Positions 41,859 through 53,299 of a stretch of DNA of 64,000 bases are shown here, piece after piece. A program made the position numbers and the translations under genes. Position 1 is the stretch's first letter; each line of letters begins with the position of its first letter. The notes under the pieces are model-generated. The model ran no database searches. It was given only the letters and a program-made list of their open reading frames with translations, and had not been told where the DNA came from. The stretch is from Actinomycetales bacterium (GTDB lineage: Bacteria > Actinomycetota > Actinomycetes > Actinomycetales > Dermatophilaceae), in NCBI GenBank assembly GCA_016711095.1, contig JADJTP010000001.1, positions 620,001 through 684,000 of the forward strand, written 5' to 3'.

Positions 41859-43897
41859 TTGTAGCTCCGCTGCTTCAACTCGATGGCCTGGTAGACGAGG
41901 TCTTCTTTGTGCAGGATCGGGATGCCGGTGTCCCCGCCGTCGGGCGACCCGCCGAACTCCCATGCCGCGACGTAGAGGTATCCGTCGTCGTGACGCAGCG
42001 CCTCGCCGTCTTCGGTCTGGCTCTCGGCCCGGAAGTGGCCACCGCAGGACTCGCGGCGGTGCAGGGCGTCGATGCACATGAGTTCGCCGAGTTCGAGGAA
42101 GTCGGCCACCCGACCGGCCTTCTCGAGGCTCTGGTTGAGGGTGTCGGCCGCGCCGAGGACCCGCACGTTGCGCCAGAACTCGGCGCGCAGGCTGCGGATG
42201 AGGTCGATGCCCTTGCGCAGGCCCTCCTCCGAGCGCTCCATGCCGCAGTATTCCCACATGATGTGGCCGAGTTCCTTGTGGAAAGAATCGACCGTGCGCT
42301 CGCCGTTGATCGACAACAGCGTGTCGACGCGCCGTTGCACCGCATCGCGGGCCTCGACCACCGCGGGGTGATCCTCGCTCACGGCCGGGTAGGGAGCGTG
42401 CGAGAGGTAATCGCGGATCGTGTTGGGCAACACGAAGTAGCCATCGGCCAGACCCTGCATCAGGGCCGAGGCCCCGAGCCGGTTCGCGCCGTGGTCGGAG
42501 AAGTTGGCCTCACCGGTGACGAAGAGTCCCGGCACGTTTGACTGCAGGTCGTAGTCGACCCACAGGCCCCCCATCGTGTAGTGCACCGCGGGGTAGATGC
42601 GCATCGGCACCTCATAGGGGTTGTCCCCGGTGATCCGGTGATACATGTCGAGGAGGTTGCCGTACTTCTCGCCCACCGCTTCGGCGCTCATCCGCTTGAG
42701 CGCATCGGTGAAGTCGAGATAGACCCCCCGGCGGAAGTCCCCGACCTTCGGGCCCACTCCGCGGCCCTCGTCGCAGACGTTCTTGGCTTGCCGGCTCGCG
42801 ATGTCGCGGGGCACGAGGTTGCCGAACGAGGGGTAGATCCGCTCCAGGTAGTAGTCGCGGTCCTCCTCGGGGATGTCGCGTGGGTCCTTCTCGCAGTCCT
42901 CGCGGCGCTTGGGCACCCAGATGCGCCCGTCGTTGCGCAGGGACTCGCTCATCAACGTGAGCTTGGACTGGTGGTCGCCGGAGACCGGGATGCACGTCGG
43001 GTGGATCTGCGTGTAGCACGGGTTGCCGAAGTAGGCACCCTTGCGGTGAGCCCGCCAGCCGGCCGTGACGTTGGAGCCCATCGCATTGGTCGACAGGAAG
43101 AAGACGTTGCCGTAGCCGCCGGTGGCGAGGACGACGACGTCGGCGAGGTGCGTCTGGATCTCGCCGGTGACCATGTCGCGCGCGATGATGCCACGGGCCC
43201 GGCCGTCGACGACGACGAGTTCAAGCATCTCGTGGCGGGTGTATGACGTCACCGTCCCGGCCGCAACCTGCCGCTCCAGCGCCTGGTAGGCGCCGATGAG
43301 CAGTTGCTGGCCAGTCTGGCCGCGGGCGTAGAAGGTACGCGACACCTGGACCCCACCGAAGGAGCGGTTGTCGAGCAGACCGCCGTATTCGCGGGCGAAC
43401 GGCACGCCCTGGGCCACGCACTGGTCGATGATGTTGGCACTGACCTCGGCGAGGCGGTAGACGTTGGTCTCCCGGGAGCGGTAGTCGCCGCCCTTCACCG
43501 TGTCGTAGAAGAGGCGGTGGGTCGAGTCGCCGTCTTCCTTGTAGTTCTTCGCCGCGTTGATGCCGCCCTGGGCGGCGATCGAGTGGGCGCGCCGTGGCGA
43601 GTCCTGATAGCAGAACGACTTGACGTGATAACCGGCCTCGCCGAGGGTCGCGGCAGCCGCGCCGCCGGCCAGCCCGGTGCCGACGATGATGACCGAGAGC
43701 TTGCGGCGGTTGGCTGGGTTGACCAGGTGGGCTTCGAACTTGCGTGTCGTCCACTTCTTGTCGATCGGCCCGGCCGGGGCAGCGGTGTCGGCGATCTTGT
43801 CGCCGTCTCGATAGAGGCCGTGGACCAGGCCGCCGTCGACCGAAGCGGCCGCGTCGGCCGCCAGGGGGGTGCCGGGGGTGGGAATCGTCTCACTCAT
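41855..43897 (-). CDS. sdhA: Succinate dehydrogenase flavoprotein subunit
   Basis: A 680-residue flavoprotein that oxidises succinate to fumarate. The FAD fold is SVIIVGTGLAGGAAAATLGEAG, then the covalent-FAD region HSIAAQGGINAAKN, TGGYGNVFFLSTNAMGSN, and the C-terminal GESSEP-type active region replaced here by the type B form with GGLWVDYDL and FVTGEANFSDHGANRLGASAL. Length and form fit the type B (non-classical, menaquinone-linked) enzyme of Actinobacteria. Confidence 0.96.
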   Translation of the reverse strand: MSETIPTPGTPLAADAAASVDGGLVHGLYRDGDKIADTAAPAGPIDKKWTTRKFEAHLVNPANRRKLSVIIVGTGLAGGAAAATLGEAGYHVKSFCYQDSPRRAHSIAAQGGINAAKNYKEDGDSTHRLFYDTVKGGDYRSRETNVYRLAEVSANIIDQCVAQGVPFAREYGGLLDNRSFGGVQVSRTFYARGQTGQQLLIGAYQALERQVAAGTVTSYTRHEMLELVVVDGRARGIIARDMVTGEIQTHLADVVVLATGGYGNVFFLSTNAMGSNVTAGWRAHRKGAYFGNPCYTQIHPTCIPVSGDHQSKLTLMSESLRNDGRIWVPKRREDCEKDPRDIPEEDRDYYLERIYPSFGNLVPRDIASRQAKNVCDEGRGVGPKVGDFRRGVYLDFTDALKRMSAEAVGEKYGNLLDMYHRITGDNPYEVPMRIYPAVHYTMGGLWVDYDLQSNVPGLFVTGEANFSDHGANRLGASALMQGLADGYFVLPNTIRDYLSHAPYPAVSEDHPAVVEARDAVQRRVDTLLSINGERTVDSFHKELGHIMWEYCGMERSEEGLRKGIDLIRSLRAEFWRNVRVLGAADTLNQSLEKAGRVADFLELGELMCIDALHRRESCGGHFRAESQTEDGEALRHDDGYLYVAAWEFGGSPDGGDTGIPILHKEDLVYQAIELKQRSYK

Positions 43898-43910
43898 GGT
43901 CGTCAGTCCC

Positions 43911-44627
43911 TCACTTCACGAGCCCGAAGAGGATGGCCAGCGGCGGCAACAAGAAGCCGATGACGACGACACCCGCGACGACGTGGGCCGTCGCGTGCGC
44001 CAACCGACGAGAGGCGGCCGAGTCGGTCAAGCCGAGGGTCTGCGCGCCGCTCCACACACCGTGGAACAGGTGCATGCCCAAGGCGACCATCGCGACGACG
44101 TAGATGAGCACGACCCACCACAACTGGAAGCTGGCGATGACGAGCTTGCCGGTGCTGTCGCCCAACTGCGCCGCGGTGAAGTTGCCGTTGAAGTTCACCT
44201 TGGCGATGGTGAACTGGACCAGGTGGAAAACGAGGAAGGCGAGCAGAGCCACGCCGCCCCAGCGCATCATCTTCGATCGTGCCGCACCCTTGGCCGCCGA
44301 CTTGACGGCATACCGCTGGGGGCGAGCTCCGTTGGCCCGACTCCACAGGGTGAAGGCGGCATACGCGTGGACGAAGAGCGAGAGGATCAACAGCACCCGG
44401 AACAGCCAGAGGAAGCCCGTATGCGGCAGGATCGGGGTCAGCATCTCCCTCAAGTGCTCGGCGTACTCGTCGAAGGCCTGGTAGCCGAAGAAGATCTTGA
44501 GGTTGCCGTACATGTGCATGAGGACGTAGAAGACGAAGAGCGCACCCGTCGACGCCATGAGGATCTTCATGAAGACGGTGGTGCGGCGCGCCGTCTGCTC
44601 GCCCTGAAGGAGCGTCGGAGTGGCCAC
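43911..44627 (-). CDS. sdhC: Succinate dehydrogenase cytochrome b558 subunit (type B)
   Basis: A 238-residue single membrane anchor with five helices (about 24-45, 68-90, 110-135, 150-175 and 205-230) and conserved histidines for two b hemes, for example HMYGNLK, FHLVQF and MHLFHG. One anchor protein rather than SdhC plus SdhD is the type B arrangement. GTG 44627 is chosen; the ATG further upstream lacks a ribosome site. The promoter should lie in the 99 bp shared with the divergent manC gene. Confidence 0.92.
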   Translation of the reverse strand: MATPTLLQGEQTARRTTVFMKILMASTGALFVFYVLMHMYGNLKIFFGYQAFDEYAEHLREMLTPILPHTGFLWLFRVLLILSLFVHAYAAFTLWSRANGARPQRYAVKSAAKGAARSKMMRWGGVALLAFLVFHLVQFTIAKVNFNGNFTAAQLGDSTGKLVIASFQLWWVVLIYVVAMVALGMHLFHGVWSGAQTLGLTDSAASRRLAHATAHVVAGVVVIGFLLPPLAILFGLVK

Positions 44628-44726
44628 GGGTCCACCGTATCGTCTGCTTCCCAACCCTGCCCGGCACGAATCCCGCGGACCGGGTGAAATGGCTCTCTCC
44701 GGCCGGTCATCGGTAGGTTTCCGGCC

Positions 44727-45848
44727 ATGAGCGATCCGATCGCGGGATTCTGGGCTGTCATCCCCGCCGGCGGCGCGGGCACCCGACTGTGGCCGTTGTC
44801 ACGTCGCTCAGAGCCGAAGTTCCTCCATGACCTCACTGGAACGGGTCGGACGTTGCTGCAGGCGACCTGGGATCGGCTCACCCCGCTGGCAGCGGATCGG
44901 GTGGTCGTCGTCACTGGGCGCGCCCACGCCGACGCAGTGGCCGGGCAGTTACCCGATCTCGAGGCAGCCTGCCTGCTGGCCGAACCCAGCGGACGAGACT
45001 CGATGCCCGCGATCGCCTGGGCAGCGGCGGTGATCTCCGCCCGCGATCCTGAAGCGATCATCGGTTCGTTCGCGGCCGATCACGTCATCGCCGACTCGGC
45101 CTCTTTCGAGATGGCAGTGCGGGAGGCGGTCGCTCTCGCCGAGACCGGGCGGGTGGTCACCATCGGGATCACCCCGACGTATGCCGCCACCGGCTTCGGC
45201 TACATCCGAGAGGGTGATGCCTTGGGCGTCGACGGTGCACCCTCCGGCCGCGCGGTCCTCGAGTTCGTCGAGAAGCCCGATGCCGAGCGGGCGGCCGCCT
45301 ACCTGGCCAGCGGCGGATTCCGTTGGAACGCAGGGATGTTCGTCGTCAAGGCGGCGCTCTTGCTGGAGTTGGTCGATCGGTGGCAGCCCGCCGTGGCAGC
45401 CGGGGCGCGGGCGCTGGCCCAGCAGCCGGCAGATCTCGAGTCGATCTGGCCGACGCTCACCCGGATCGCCATCGATCACGCCGTGGCCGAGCCGGCGGCA
45501 GCCGCCAGCTTGATGGCGGTCGTTCCGGCGACCTTCGATTGGCAGGACGTGGGCGACTTCGACGCCCTGGCCGGCATGCTTGCCGGCAACCTGCGCAGCG
45601 GCGTCGAAGCACACCCCGAAGCCCCCCGAACGCCGATCGTCCTCGGCGATCCGAGCATCGTCCTGGCCCAGGACGCGACCGGTCTCGTGGTGGCAGCCTC
45701 GGGTCGCCTGGTGGCAGTGGTGGGGGTCGAGGATCTCGTCGTCGTGGACACCCGGGATGCGCTCCTGGTAGTCCCGCGGGCACAGGCCCAACTGGTCAAA
45801 GGGCTGGTCGATCGGCTCGCCGACGAAGGACGCGAAGAGCTGCTCTGA
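44727..45848 (+). CDS. manC: Mannose-1-phosphate guanylyltransferase
   Basis: A 373-residue nucleotidyltransferase that makes GDP-mannose from mannose-1-phosphate and GTP. Signature motifs are PAGGAGTRLWPLSRRSEPKFL (about 12-32), the metal-binding SFAADHVI, FVEKPD and the sugar site FRWNAGMFV. It has no fused isomerase domain. GDP-mannose feeds glycans such as lipomannan and polyprenyl mannose. It stands alone, divergent from sdhC. Confidence 0.93.
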   Translation: MSDPIAGFWAVIPAGGAGTRLWPLSRRSEPKFLHDLTGTGRTLLQATWDRLTPLAADRVVVVTGRAHADAVAGQLPDLEAACLLAEPSGRDSMPAIAWAAAVISARDPEAIIGSFAADHVIADSASFEMAVREAVALAETGRVVTIGITPTYAATGFGYIREGDALGVDGAPSGRAVLEFVEKPDAERAAAYLASGGFRWNAGMFVVKAALLLELVDRWQPAVAAGARALAQQPADLESIWPTLTRIAIDHAVAEPAAAASLMAVVPATFDWQDVGDFDALAGMLAGNLRSGVEAHPEAPRTPIVLGDPSIVLAQDATGLVVAASGRLVAVVGVEDLVVVDTRDALLVVPRAQAQLVKGLVDRLADEGREELL

Positions 45849-45909
45849 GGGGCCAGGCCGGGGCGCTCGCACACCCGGTGACCGTCCAGATCACGAGTAG
45901 ATTACGTTC

Positions 45910-45955
45910 TTGACATTCAGTCGACAAGGGATGGGTCGTAAGTCCTAAAATAGGA
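45910..45955 (+). promoter_or_regulatory. AT-rich region with TTGACA and TCCTA-AAA-TAGGA palindrome
   Basis: TTGACA at 45910-45915 could be a -35 element, and TAAAAT (45946-45951) a -10 element, but their spacing is too wide to pair; TCGACA (45921-45926) gives a better spacing of 19. TCCTA and TAGGA arms around AAA (45943-45955) form a palindrome over the -10-like site, perhaps an operator. The downstream 150 bp to the next start look untranslated. Confidence 0.4.
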
Positions 45956-46108
45956 GTTTTGGGATTGGAGGGGTTGTGCCCCGCCAGGTGGGTCGCTAGG
46001 GTCGGGGTCGGACAGAGCGCCCCATGTGAGCGTGCGTCGATCGCCACCAGGGGGGTTGCGAGACGCCGACTCAGGACTGGGGCCGACCCCAATCACAAGG
46101 AGTGTTCG

Positions 46109-47578
46109 ATGCGGCGTACCACTACGGCGTTTGGAGCTGTTGCTGTCTTGGCCGGGCTGATTGCCGGAGGTTTCGCGCCTCAGGCGACCGCCGCAGCCGG
46201 GCCCTGCGGCGGTATGGCCACTGCCGTCACCCAGGTTGCCAAGCCCTCCGGGCCGGCCCTGCTGACCCCATACCCAGCCGAAGCTACGTCGGCTACGAAC
46301 GTCTACGGATTCTCCGAGAACCTCGGGACGCCCTTCTATGCCTCCACGTGGCAGACCGGTGGTCTGACGCCCGCCCATCGGATCTACCACCCGACCACCT
46401 ACGACTTCGGGTGGTTCCTTGAGGGCAGCGCCGGGCTGGCTTCGGCGCTCGCGAGTGGCTACGTGGATCAGGGCACGAACTTCTTCGTCGCCGCGCAGGC
46501 CGACGCCCAGTGCACCGTCCCGGTGACGGCCTTCGTCAAGGACGGCCGTCGCCGGTATGCCCCCCCTGCCGGGGCCGCCGCCCTGCAGGCCGCCGGCTGG
46601 ACCGCGTCCCAGGTGGTCTTCCACGCCGCACCAGGGGCGGCGACCCCTCCGGTGGTGGTGCCCCCGCCGACCGGAGACACCCAGTTCTCCTTTGCCGTCA
46701 TCCCCGATGTGCAGAACGAGGTCAGCACGTATGACGAACGCATGGCCCAGCGGGTGAGCTGGTTGGCCGCGAACAAGTCCGGACTCGACCTGCGATGGGC
46801 CCTGCTCGTGGGTGACGTCCAGAGCTGGGACACGGCAGACCACTATCAGTACGTCAACATGAGCACCCGACTGCAGGGTCTGCGAAACGCAGGCATTCCC
46901 TACCTCAGCGCCATCGGCAATCACGACACCAACGCCGTGTGCCCGGGAGGATCCGCCTGCCCTGGAGCCGACACCCACGCACAGTTGCGGAATACCACGA
47001 CCTGGAACAGCTTCTACCCGGCCAGCTCCTTCAACTTCACCGGCGCCTATGACGCGGCGAAGTCCGACAACGCATACCGGACCTTCTCGGCCGGGGGGGT
47101 CAACTGGCTCGTCCTCAACGTAGAGTTGTGGCCGCGCCCGGCGTTGGCGACCTGGGCTCGATCCGTCGTCGCTGCCCACCCCAAGCACAACGTGATCGTG
47201 CTCACCCATGCCTTCTTGGAAGGCGACGGGTCCCTCTCGACCAGCCAGGGCGGCTACGGGGATACCAGCCCGGCGTCGTTGTGGGGCCAGCTCGATGACT
47301 ACCCCAACGTCGTGATGGTCTTCTCGGGGCACGTGGGCATCGCAGCCAACACAACGCTCACCGCGCCTGACGGCCACAAGGTGGGCGCGTTCCTGACGAC
47401 GTTCCACGCAGCGACGACCAACCCGACCCGAATCGTCACCATCGACACGGTGGCTGGGACGATCACGACGAATATCCAGGCCAACTACGACAATTCGAAG
47501 CCTGCAGGTCAGCGAAACGTCACGACCACCTTCCCCTATTCGACGACGATCTCCGGGATGAGGTGGATCCAACCCTGA
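46109..47578 (+). CDS. Secreted calcineurin-like metallophosphoesterase
   Basis: A 489-residue exported protein with a signal peptide (1 to about 30, ending QATAAAG). Residues about 40-175 form an N-terminal beta-rich domain with segments such as VYGFSENLGTPFYAS and GRRRYAPPAGAAALQAAGW. After a Pro-rich linker the phosphoesterase domain (about 190-450) has FAVIPDVQN, LLVGDVQSWD, AIGNHDTN, VLTHAFLEG and FSGHVGIA, a full metal-binding set. AAGGAG lies 7 bases before the ATG. The substrate is unknown. Confidence 0.85.
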   Translation: MRRTTTAFGAVAVLAGLIAGGFAPQATAAAGPCGGMATAVTQVAKPSGPALLTPYPAEATSATNVYGFSENLGTPFYASTWQTGGLTPAHRIYHPTTYDFGWFLEGSAGLASALASGYVDQGTNFFVAAQADAQCTVPVTAFVKDGRRRYAPPAGAAALQAAGWTASQVVFHAAPGAATPPVVVPPPTGDTQFSFAVIPDVQNEVSTYDERMAQRVSWLAANKSGLDLRWALLVGDVQSWDTADHYQYVNMSTRLQGLRNAGIPYLSAIGNHDTNAVCPGGSACPGADTHAQLRNTTTWNSFYPASSFNFTGAYDAAKSDNAYRTFSAGGVNWLVLNVELWPRPALATWARSVVAAHPKHNVIVLTHAFLEGDGSLSTSQGGYGDTSPASLWGQLDDYPNVVMVFSGHVGIAANTTLTAPDGHKVGAFLTTFHAATTNPTRIVTIDTVAGTITTNIQANYDNSKPAGQRNVTTTFPYSTTISGMRWIQP

Positions 47579-47659
47579 CCCCGTAAACCTGACCCCGTCG
47601 GGGCACACGCGGGGATGACGGCTTGTCGGCGCTGGCCTGCCGTGTGGGTGCGGCTGGAG

Positions 47660-49315
47660 TCAGCCGCCGCCGATGTTGCGGCGGCGATAACCGGCCAAAC
47701 CGACGGCGACGAACACCACGGCAAGCGCGGTGTGCAGAAGCACCGCGATCCAGTCCATCGACTCGACAGGCAGGGTCGGCAACGCTGCGAACGGCGTTGC
47801 CGACCTGAGCCAGTCGGGCAGGCCCAGCACGGCACCGATCCACGCGACGAAGAGCGACCATCCGACGAGCGCCCACGCGAGACCGGCGTGCTGGGGGAGC
47901 CATCCATGCAGCACCATGGCCACCCCGACGCAGACCCACACGCCCGGCGTGAGCACGAGGCCCGCCCAGGCCACCCGGCCCATCGGCTCGACGGAACCGG
48001 CGCCGAGGGCTTCGTTCAGACCGAGCAGGGCACCGCAGATGGCCATCAGCACCGTCGGAGCCGCGATGGCCGGCACGATGTGGGATAGCGCTAGCCCCCG
48101 GCGGGGCACTGCGGTCGACAGCAGCAACTCGGCGTGGCCGCGCTCCTCTTCCCGGCGCAGCGTGCCCAACACCTGCACGCCGAGCATGGCGAGCACGATG
48201 ACAATGAGCCCGAGCATCGCGACATAGAAAGCCTCCCGCAGGTCTTGGGCGCCACCTCCCATCCTGCGGAAGATCTCGGCAAGCTCGGGCAGGTCGCTGA
48301 CCATCGTGCTGAACGCATCCGACAGCGAGCCCATCGCCACAGCGAACACGGCGACGCCGGCCGCCCAGCCGATCAGGCTCGAGCGATGCAGACGGACCGC
48401 CAGCCCGACAACGCCCGACAATCCAGCCGCCCCCCTGGCCGGTCCCTGGCCCGCCGATCGCAGCCCAGCACCGTGGTCGCGCACACTCTCCAACCGGAAG
48501 CCCAGCCACACGAGGCTGACGGCCAAGGCCAGGGGCAGCACGAGCACCCACCAGCGCTCGGCGGCATACGGGCGGGCCAGAGCAGCCCACTCAAGCGGCG
48601 ACAGCCAGGCCAGTGGCCGCAGCCCTGACGCCTCGGCCGACCCGTCGGCGACCGCCCGCATCAGGTATGCCGCCCCAAGCGCCGCAGACGCGAGCCCCCT
48701 TGCACCCCGAGCGGATTCGCTGACCTGAGCAGTCACGGCGCCGATCCCGGCGCCGACCAAGCCGACCAGGGCGATCCCGAGTCCCACGGCCAGCGCCGAC
48801 CGCGCCGGTGGGGCAGCCGCTGTCAGGCTCACTGCGATGAACACGCCTGTGCACAGGCAGGCAGCGGCCGCGACGAGAACGGCCGCGGTCAGCGGAGCCC
48901 GGCGTCCGACGGCGCCCGCCCGCAGCAGCTCCAAGCGCCCGTCTTCCTCCTCGGCGCGGGTGGCCCGGATGACGCCGAAGGCGGCCATCCAGGCCAGTGC
49001 CGCCGCTACGAAGGTGCCGACGCGCCACATCGTGAAGCCGCCGGGGTTCATCAGGTCGAAGGGCGGCCCGAGCATGGCCCGCATCGTCGGATTGCCACCG
49101 AGAGCTGCCATCGTCAGCTCGGCGTTTGCCCCCGGCGGTACAACGCGCTCGTAGGCCAGGACGGTCGCGACCGTCGTCAACGTGAGGGCCGCAATCCACG
49201 TGACGTAGAGGGCGCGGGACTGGCGTAGAGCCAGTCGAATGAGCAGACCTGTCGCGGCATACCGGCTGGCGGTGTCTGTCGCGCGGCGCGTCTGAGCCAC
49301 GGTGGCGTTCATCAC
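47660..49315 (-). CDS. ABC-2 type exporter permease
   Basis: A 551-residue membrane protein with about twelve hydrophobic helices in two similar halves. Both halves carry the cytosolic loop pattern R-x-EEExGRLELL (about 119-131) and RREEERGHAELLLSTAVPRRG (about 395-415), seen in actinobacterial multidrug/polyketide-type exporters. Its start overlaps the stop of the ATPase gene by 4 bp (ATGA), so the pair makes one transporter. Substrate unknown. Confidence 0.85.
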   Translation of the reverse strand: MMNATVAQTRRATDTASRYAATGLLIRLALRQSRALYVTWIAALTLTTVATVLAYERVVPPGANAELTMAALGGNPTMRAMLGPPFDLMNPGGFTMWRVGTFVAAALAWMAAFGVIRATRAEEEDGRLELLRAGAVGRRAPLTAAVLVAAAACLCTGVFIAVSLTAAAPPARSALAVGLGIALVGLVGAGIGAVTAQVSESARGARGLASAALGAAYLMRAVADGSAEASGLRPLAWLSPLEWAALARPYAAERWWVLVLPLALAVSLVWLGFRLESVRDHGAGLRSAGQGPARGAAGLSGVVGLAVRLHRSSLIGWAAGVAVFAVAMGSLSDAFSTMVSDLPELAEIFRRMGGGAQDLREAFYVAMLGLIVIVLAMLGVQVLGTLRREEERGHAELLLSTAVPRRGLALSHIVPAIAAPTVLMAICGALLGLNEALGAGSVEPMGRVAWAGLVLTPGVWVCVGVAMVLHGWLPQHAGLAWALVGWSLFVAWIGAVLGLPDWLRSATPFAALPTLPVESMDWIAVLLHTALAVVFVAVGLAGYRRRNIGGG

Positions 49316-50202
49316 ACGCGCTCGTCGTAGTGCCGTAGGAAGAGCTCCTCGAGCGTGGGCGGCGAGCTACTCAGCGTGTCGACACCGAGCGCTGCCAGCC
49401 GGACGAGCAACTCAGACAGACCTGAGGCGTCAACTTGGCAGGTGAGCCGCGTGCCGACGACATGCAGATCGTGGACGCCGGCCAGGGCGGCGAAGTCGGC
49501 CGGCGGTGGGGTGCGCAGCGTCGCAGCCACCTGGGTGCGGGTCAGGTGTCGCAGTTGGGCCAACGTGCCGGACTCGACCACCCGACCGGCCTTGATGATG
49601 CTCACGTGATCGCACAGCGCCTCAACCTCGGTGAGGATGTGGCTCGACAGCAACACGGACTGGCCCTCACGTCGGTTCTCGCTGATGACCTCGTTGAACT
49701 GGCGCTCCATCAGCGGGTCCAGGCCGCTGGTCGGCTCGTCGAGCAGGAGCAACTCGACGTCGCTGGCGAGCGCAGCGACCAGCGCGACCTTTTGTCGGTT
49801 GCCCTTTGAGTAGGTGCGGCCCTTCTTGGACGGGTCGAGGTCGAAGCGCTCCAACAGCTCGGCGCGCCGACCCTCGTCGATGCCGCCGCGGGCTCGGCCG
49901 AGGAGGTCGATGGCCTCTCCACCCGTGAGATTGGGCCACAGACTGACGTCCCCGGGCACGTAGGCCAGCCGCCGGTGCAGTGCCGGGGCGTCCTCCCACG
50001 GTCGGCCGCCGAGCAGTCGGACGGTGCCGCCATCGGCTCGGAGCAGCCCGAGCAGGACGCGGATCGTCGTCGACTTGCCGGAGCCGTTGGGGCCGAGGAA
50101 GCCGTGAATCTCGCCGGCCTTGACCGTGAGATCCAGGCTATCGAGGGCCACCGTCGAGCCGAACGTCTTGCGCAGGCCGGAAATGTCGATGGGCGCGCTC
50201 AT
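49312..50202 (-). CDS. ABC transporter ATPase
   Basis: A 296-residue ATP-binding subunit. Walker A is GPNGSGKST (about 38-46), the signature is YSKGNRQKV (a variant of LSGGQ typical for this exporter group), Walker B is LLLLDEPTSGLD, and the switch His is in LLSSHIL. It powers the coupled permease. The ATPase comes first, the permease second. Confidence 0.92.
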   Translation of the reverse strand: MSAPIDISGLRKTFGSTVALDSLDLTVKAGEIHGFLGPNGSGKSTTIRVLLGLLRADGGTVRLLGGRPWEDAPALHRRLAYVPGDVSLWPNLTGGEAIDLLGRARGGIDEGRRAELLERFDLDPSKKGRTYSKGNRQKVALVAALASDVELLLLDEPTSGLDPLMERQFNEVISENRREGQSVLLSSHILTEVEALCDHVSIIKAGRVVESGTLAQLRHLTRTQVAATLRTPPPADFAALAGVHDLHVVGTRLTCQVDASGLSELLVRLAALGVDTLSSSPPTLEELFLRHYDERV

Positions 50203-50269
50203 GCGGCAAATCTACGGGAGTGACGTCCGTCCCATCCGGCGTTCGGCGACCGGCAGTAGGCTCGGGCCC

Positions 50270-51853
<1,584 letters not shown>

Positions 51854-51948
51854 CGGTCGGGCCTCACTCCGGTGATCGTTGCGGTGAGTTGCGGGATGTC
51901 ATTCGTGCGCGGCGCACCCGAACCGGCGCAACTGCGCGGGGCGACCTG

Positions 51949-53190
51949 ATGCTGTCAGTAGACTCGCCCCTCGTGACCGGCAGCGTGCTCGACCTCGCTC
52001 TGGCGCGTCTGGATGCCCTCGAGGAGACCTTGGTCGCGTTTCGTCGAGACCTGCACCGGCACCCTGAGTTGTCTTTCGCCGAGCACCGCACGACGGCCGT
52101 CGTCGCACAGGCCCTGCGGGGCGCCGGCATCCGGGTCACTCTCCTGCCGGGGACCGGCCTCGTCGCCGACCTGGGAGCCGAGCACGCGGCATACCGGATC
52201 GGATTGCGCGCGGACCTCGACGCGCTGGCAGTGTCCGAGCGCACCCACCTGCCCTATGCCTCGGTCGTGCCCGGCGTTGCCCACGCGTGCGGCCACGACA
52301 TCCACGTCGCCGCCGCTCTCGGCGCTGCGCTCGCGCTCGCGTCGGTGCAGGAGCACCTCGCGGCGCACGGGCTTGGCGTGCGCGTCATCTTCCAGCCGGC
52401 CGAGGAGGTCATCCCGGGCGGTGCCCTGCCGATCTGTGAGTCGGCGTGGCTGGACGACGTCGACGAGATCTATGCCCTTCATTGTGATCCCACCCTCGAC
52501 GTCGGCTCGCTCGGGCTGCGGGTGGGGCCGTTGACCGCAGCAGCGGACCGGGTGACCGTCCGGCTCTCCGGCCTGGGGGGACACACCTCGCGCCCGCAGC
52601 GCACCCAGGACCTTGTCTTCGCCCTGGGCAAGGTGGTCACCGAGGTGCCGGCTGCGCTGGGGCGCCGGGTCGATCCCCGGTCTTCGGCGAGCATGGTGTG
52701 GGCGTGCATCGAGGCTGGTCACGCGGCCAACGTCATCCCGGAGACCGGTAGCGTGTCGGGGACGTTGAGGGTGCTCGACGCCGCCGCGTGGGACAAGGCG
52801 GGTGCTCTCGTCGAAGAGCTCGTCCGGTCGGTCGTCGCACCATACGGTGTCGTTGCGTCCATCGAACACATCCGTGGGGTTCCTCCGGTGATCAACGCAC
52901 CGGTCGGGGTCGAGCTCTTGCGGACCGCGGCCCTGCGCGTCGGTCTCAACCCGGTGCCCACCGAGCAGTCGATGGGCGGCGAGGACTTCGCCTGGTACCT
53001 CACCCGGATCCCGGGTGCGATGGCCCGCCTGGGAACCCGGATGCCCGGCGGTCCGACCTTCGATCTGCATCAGGGCGATCTTGTGGTCGACGAGGCCAGT
53101 TTGGGTGCTGGGGCACGGGTGCTCACCGCCGCGGTATTGTCCCGGCAACTGCCGGGTGGCCGGGTCGTGGGGAACGTTCCGACTCAATAA
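51949..53190 (+). CDS. M20-family amidohydrolase
   Basis: A 413-residue zinc hydrolase of the M20D (IAA-amino acid/hippurate hydrolase) group. It shows RRDLHRHPELSF, GLRADLDAL, the metal motif HACGHDIHVA, FQPAEEVIPGGA and the late EQSMGGEDFAWY. Substrates are N-acyl or other amide-linked amino acids. ATG 51949 lies 95 bp after the mutase gene. Family members are hard to assign to a single substrate. Confidence 0.87.
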   Translation: MLSVDSPLVTGSVLDLALARLDALEETLVAFRRDLHRHPELSFAEHRTTAVVAQALRGAGIRVTLLPGTGLVADLGAEHAAYRIGLRADLDALAVSERTHLPYASVVPGVAHACGHDIHVAAALGAALALASVQEHLAAHGLGVRVIFQPAEEVIPGGALPICESAWLDDVDEIYALHCDPTLDVGSLGLRVGPLTAAADRVTVRLSGLGGHTSRPQRTQDLVFALGKVVTEVPAALGRRVDPRSSASMVWACIEAGHAANVIPETGSVSGTLRVLDAAAWDKAGALVEELVRSVVAPYGVVASIEHIRGVPPVINAPVGVELLRTAALRVGLNPVPTEQSMGGEDFAWYLTRIPGAMARLGTRMPGGPTFDLHQGDLVVDEASLGAGARVLTAAVLSRQLPGGRVVGNVPTQ

Positions 53191-53299
53191 CGAACCTCGG
53201 ATGCCGCGACGCGCCGCCGGAGCCTCGTCAGGGGCGCGCTACGCTCGCAATATCCGCGCGTCGGTCACCCCGACGCCATCGGTCCTAGAGGAGATTCCC

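Noticed and set aside
45849..46108. Riboswitch in the 260-bp leader of the secreted phosphoesterase gene
   Set aside because: I looked for conserved elements of known classes and found none; only GC-rich segments and the palindrome near 45943 are visible.
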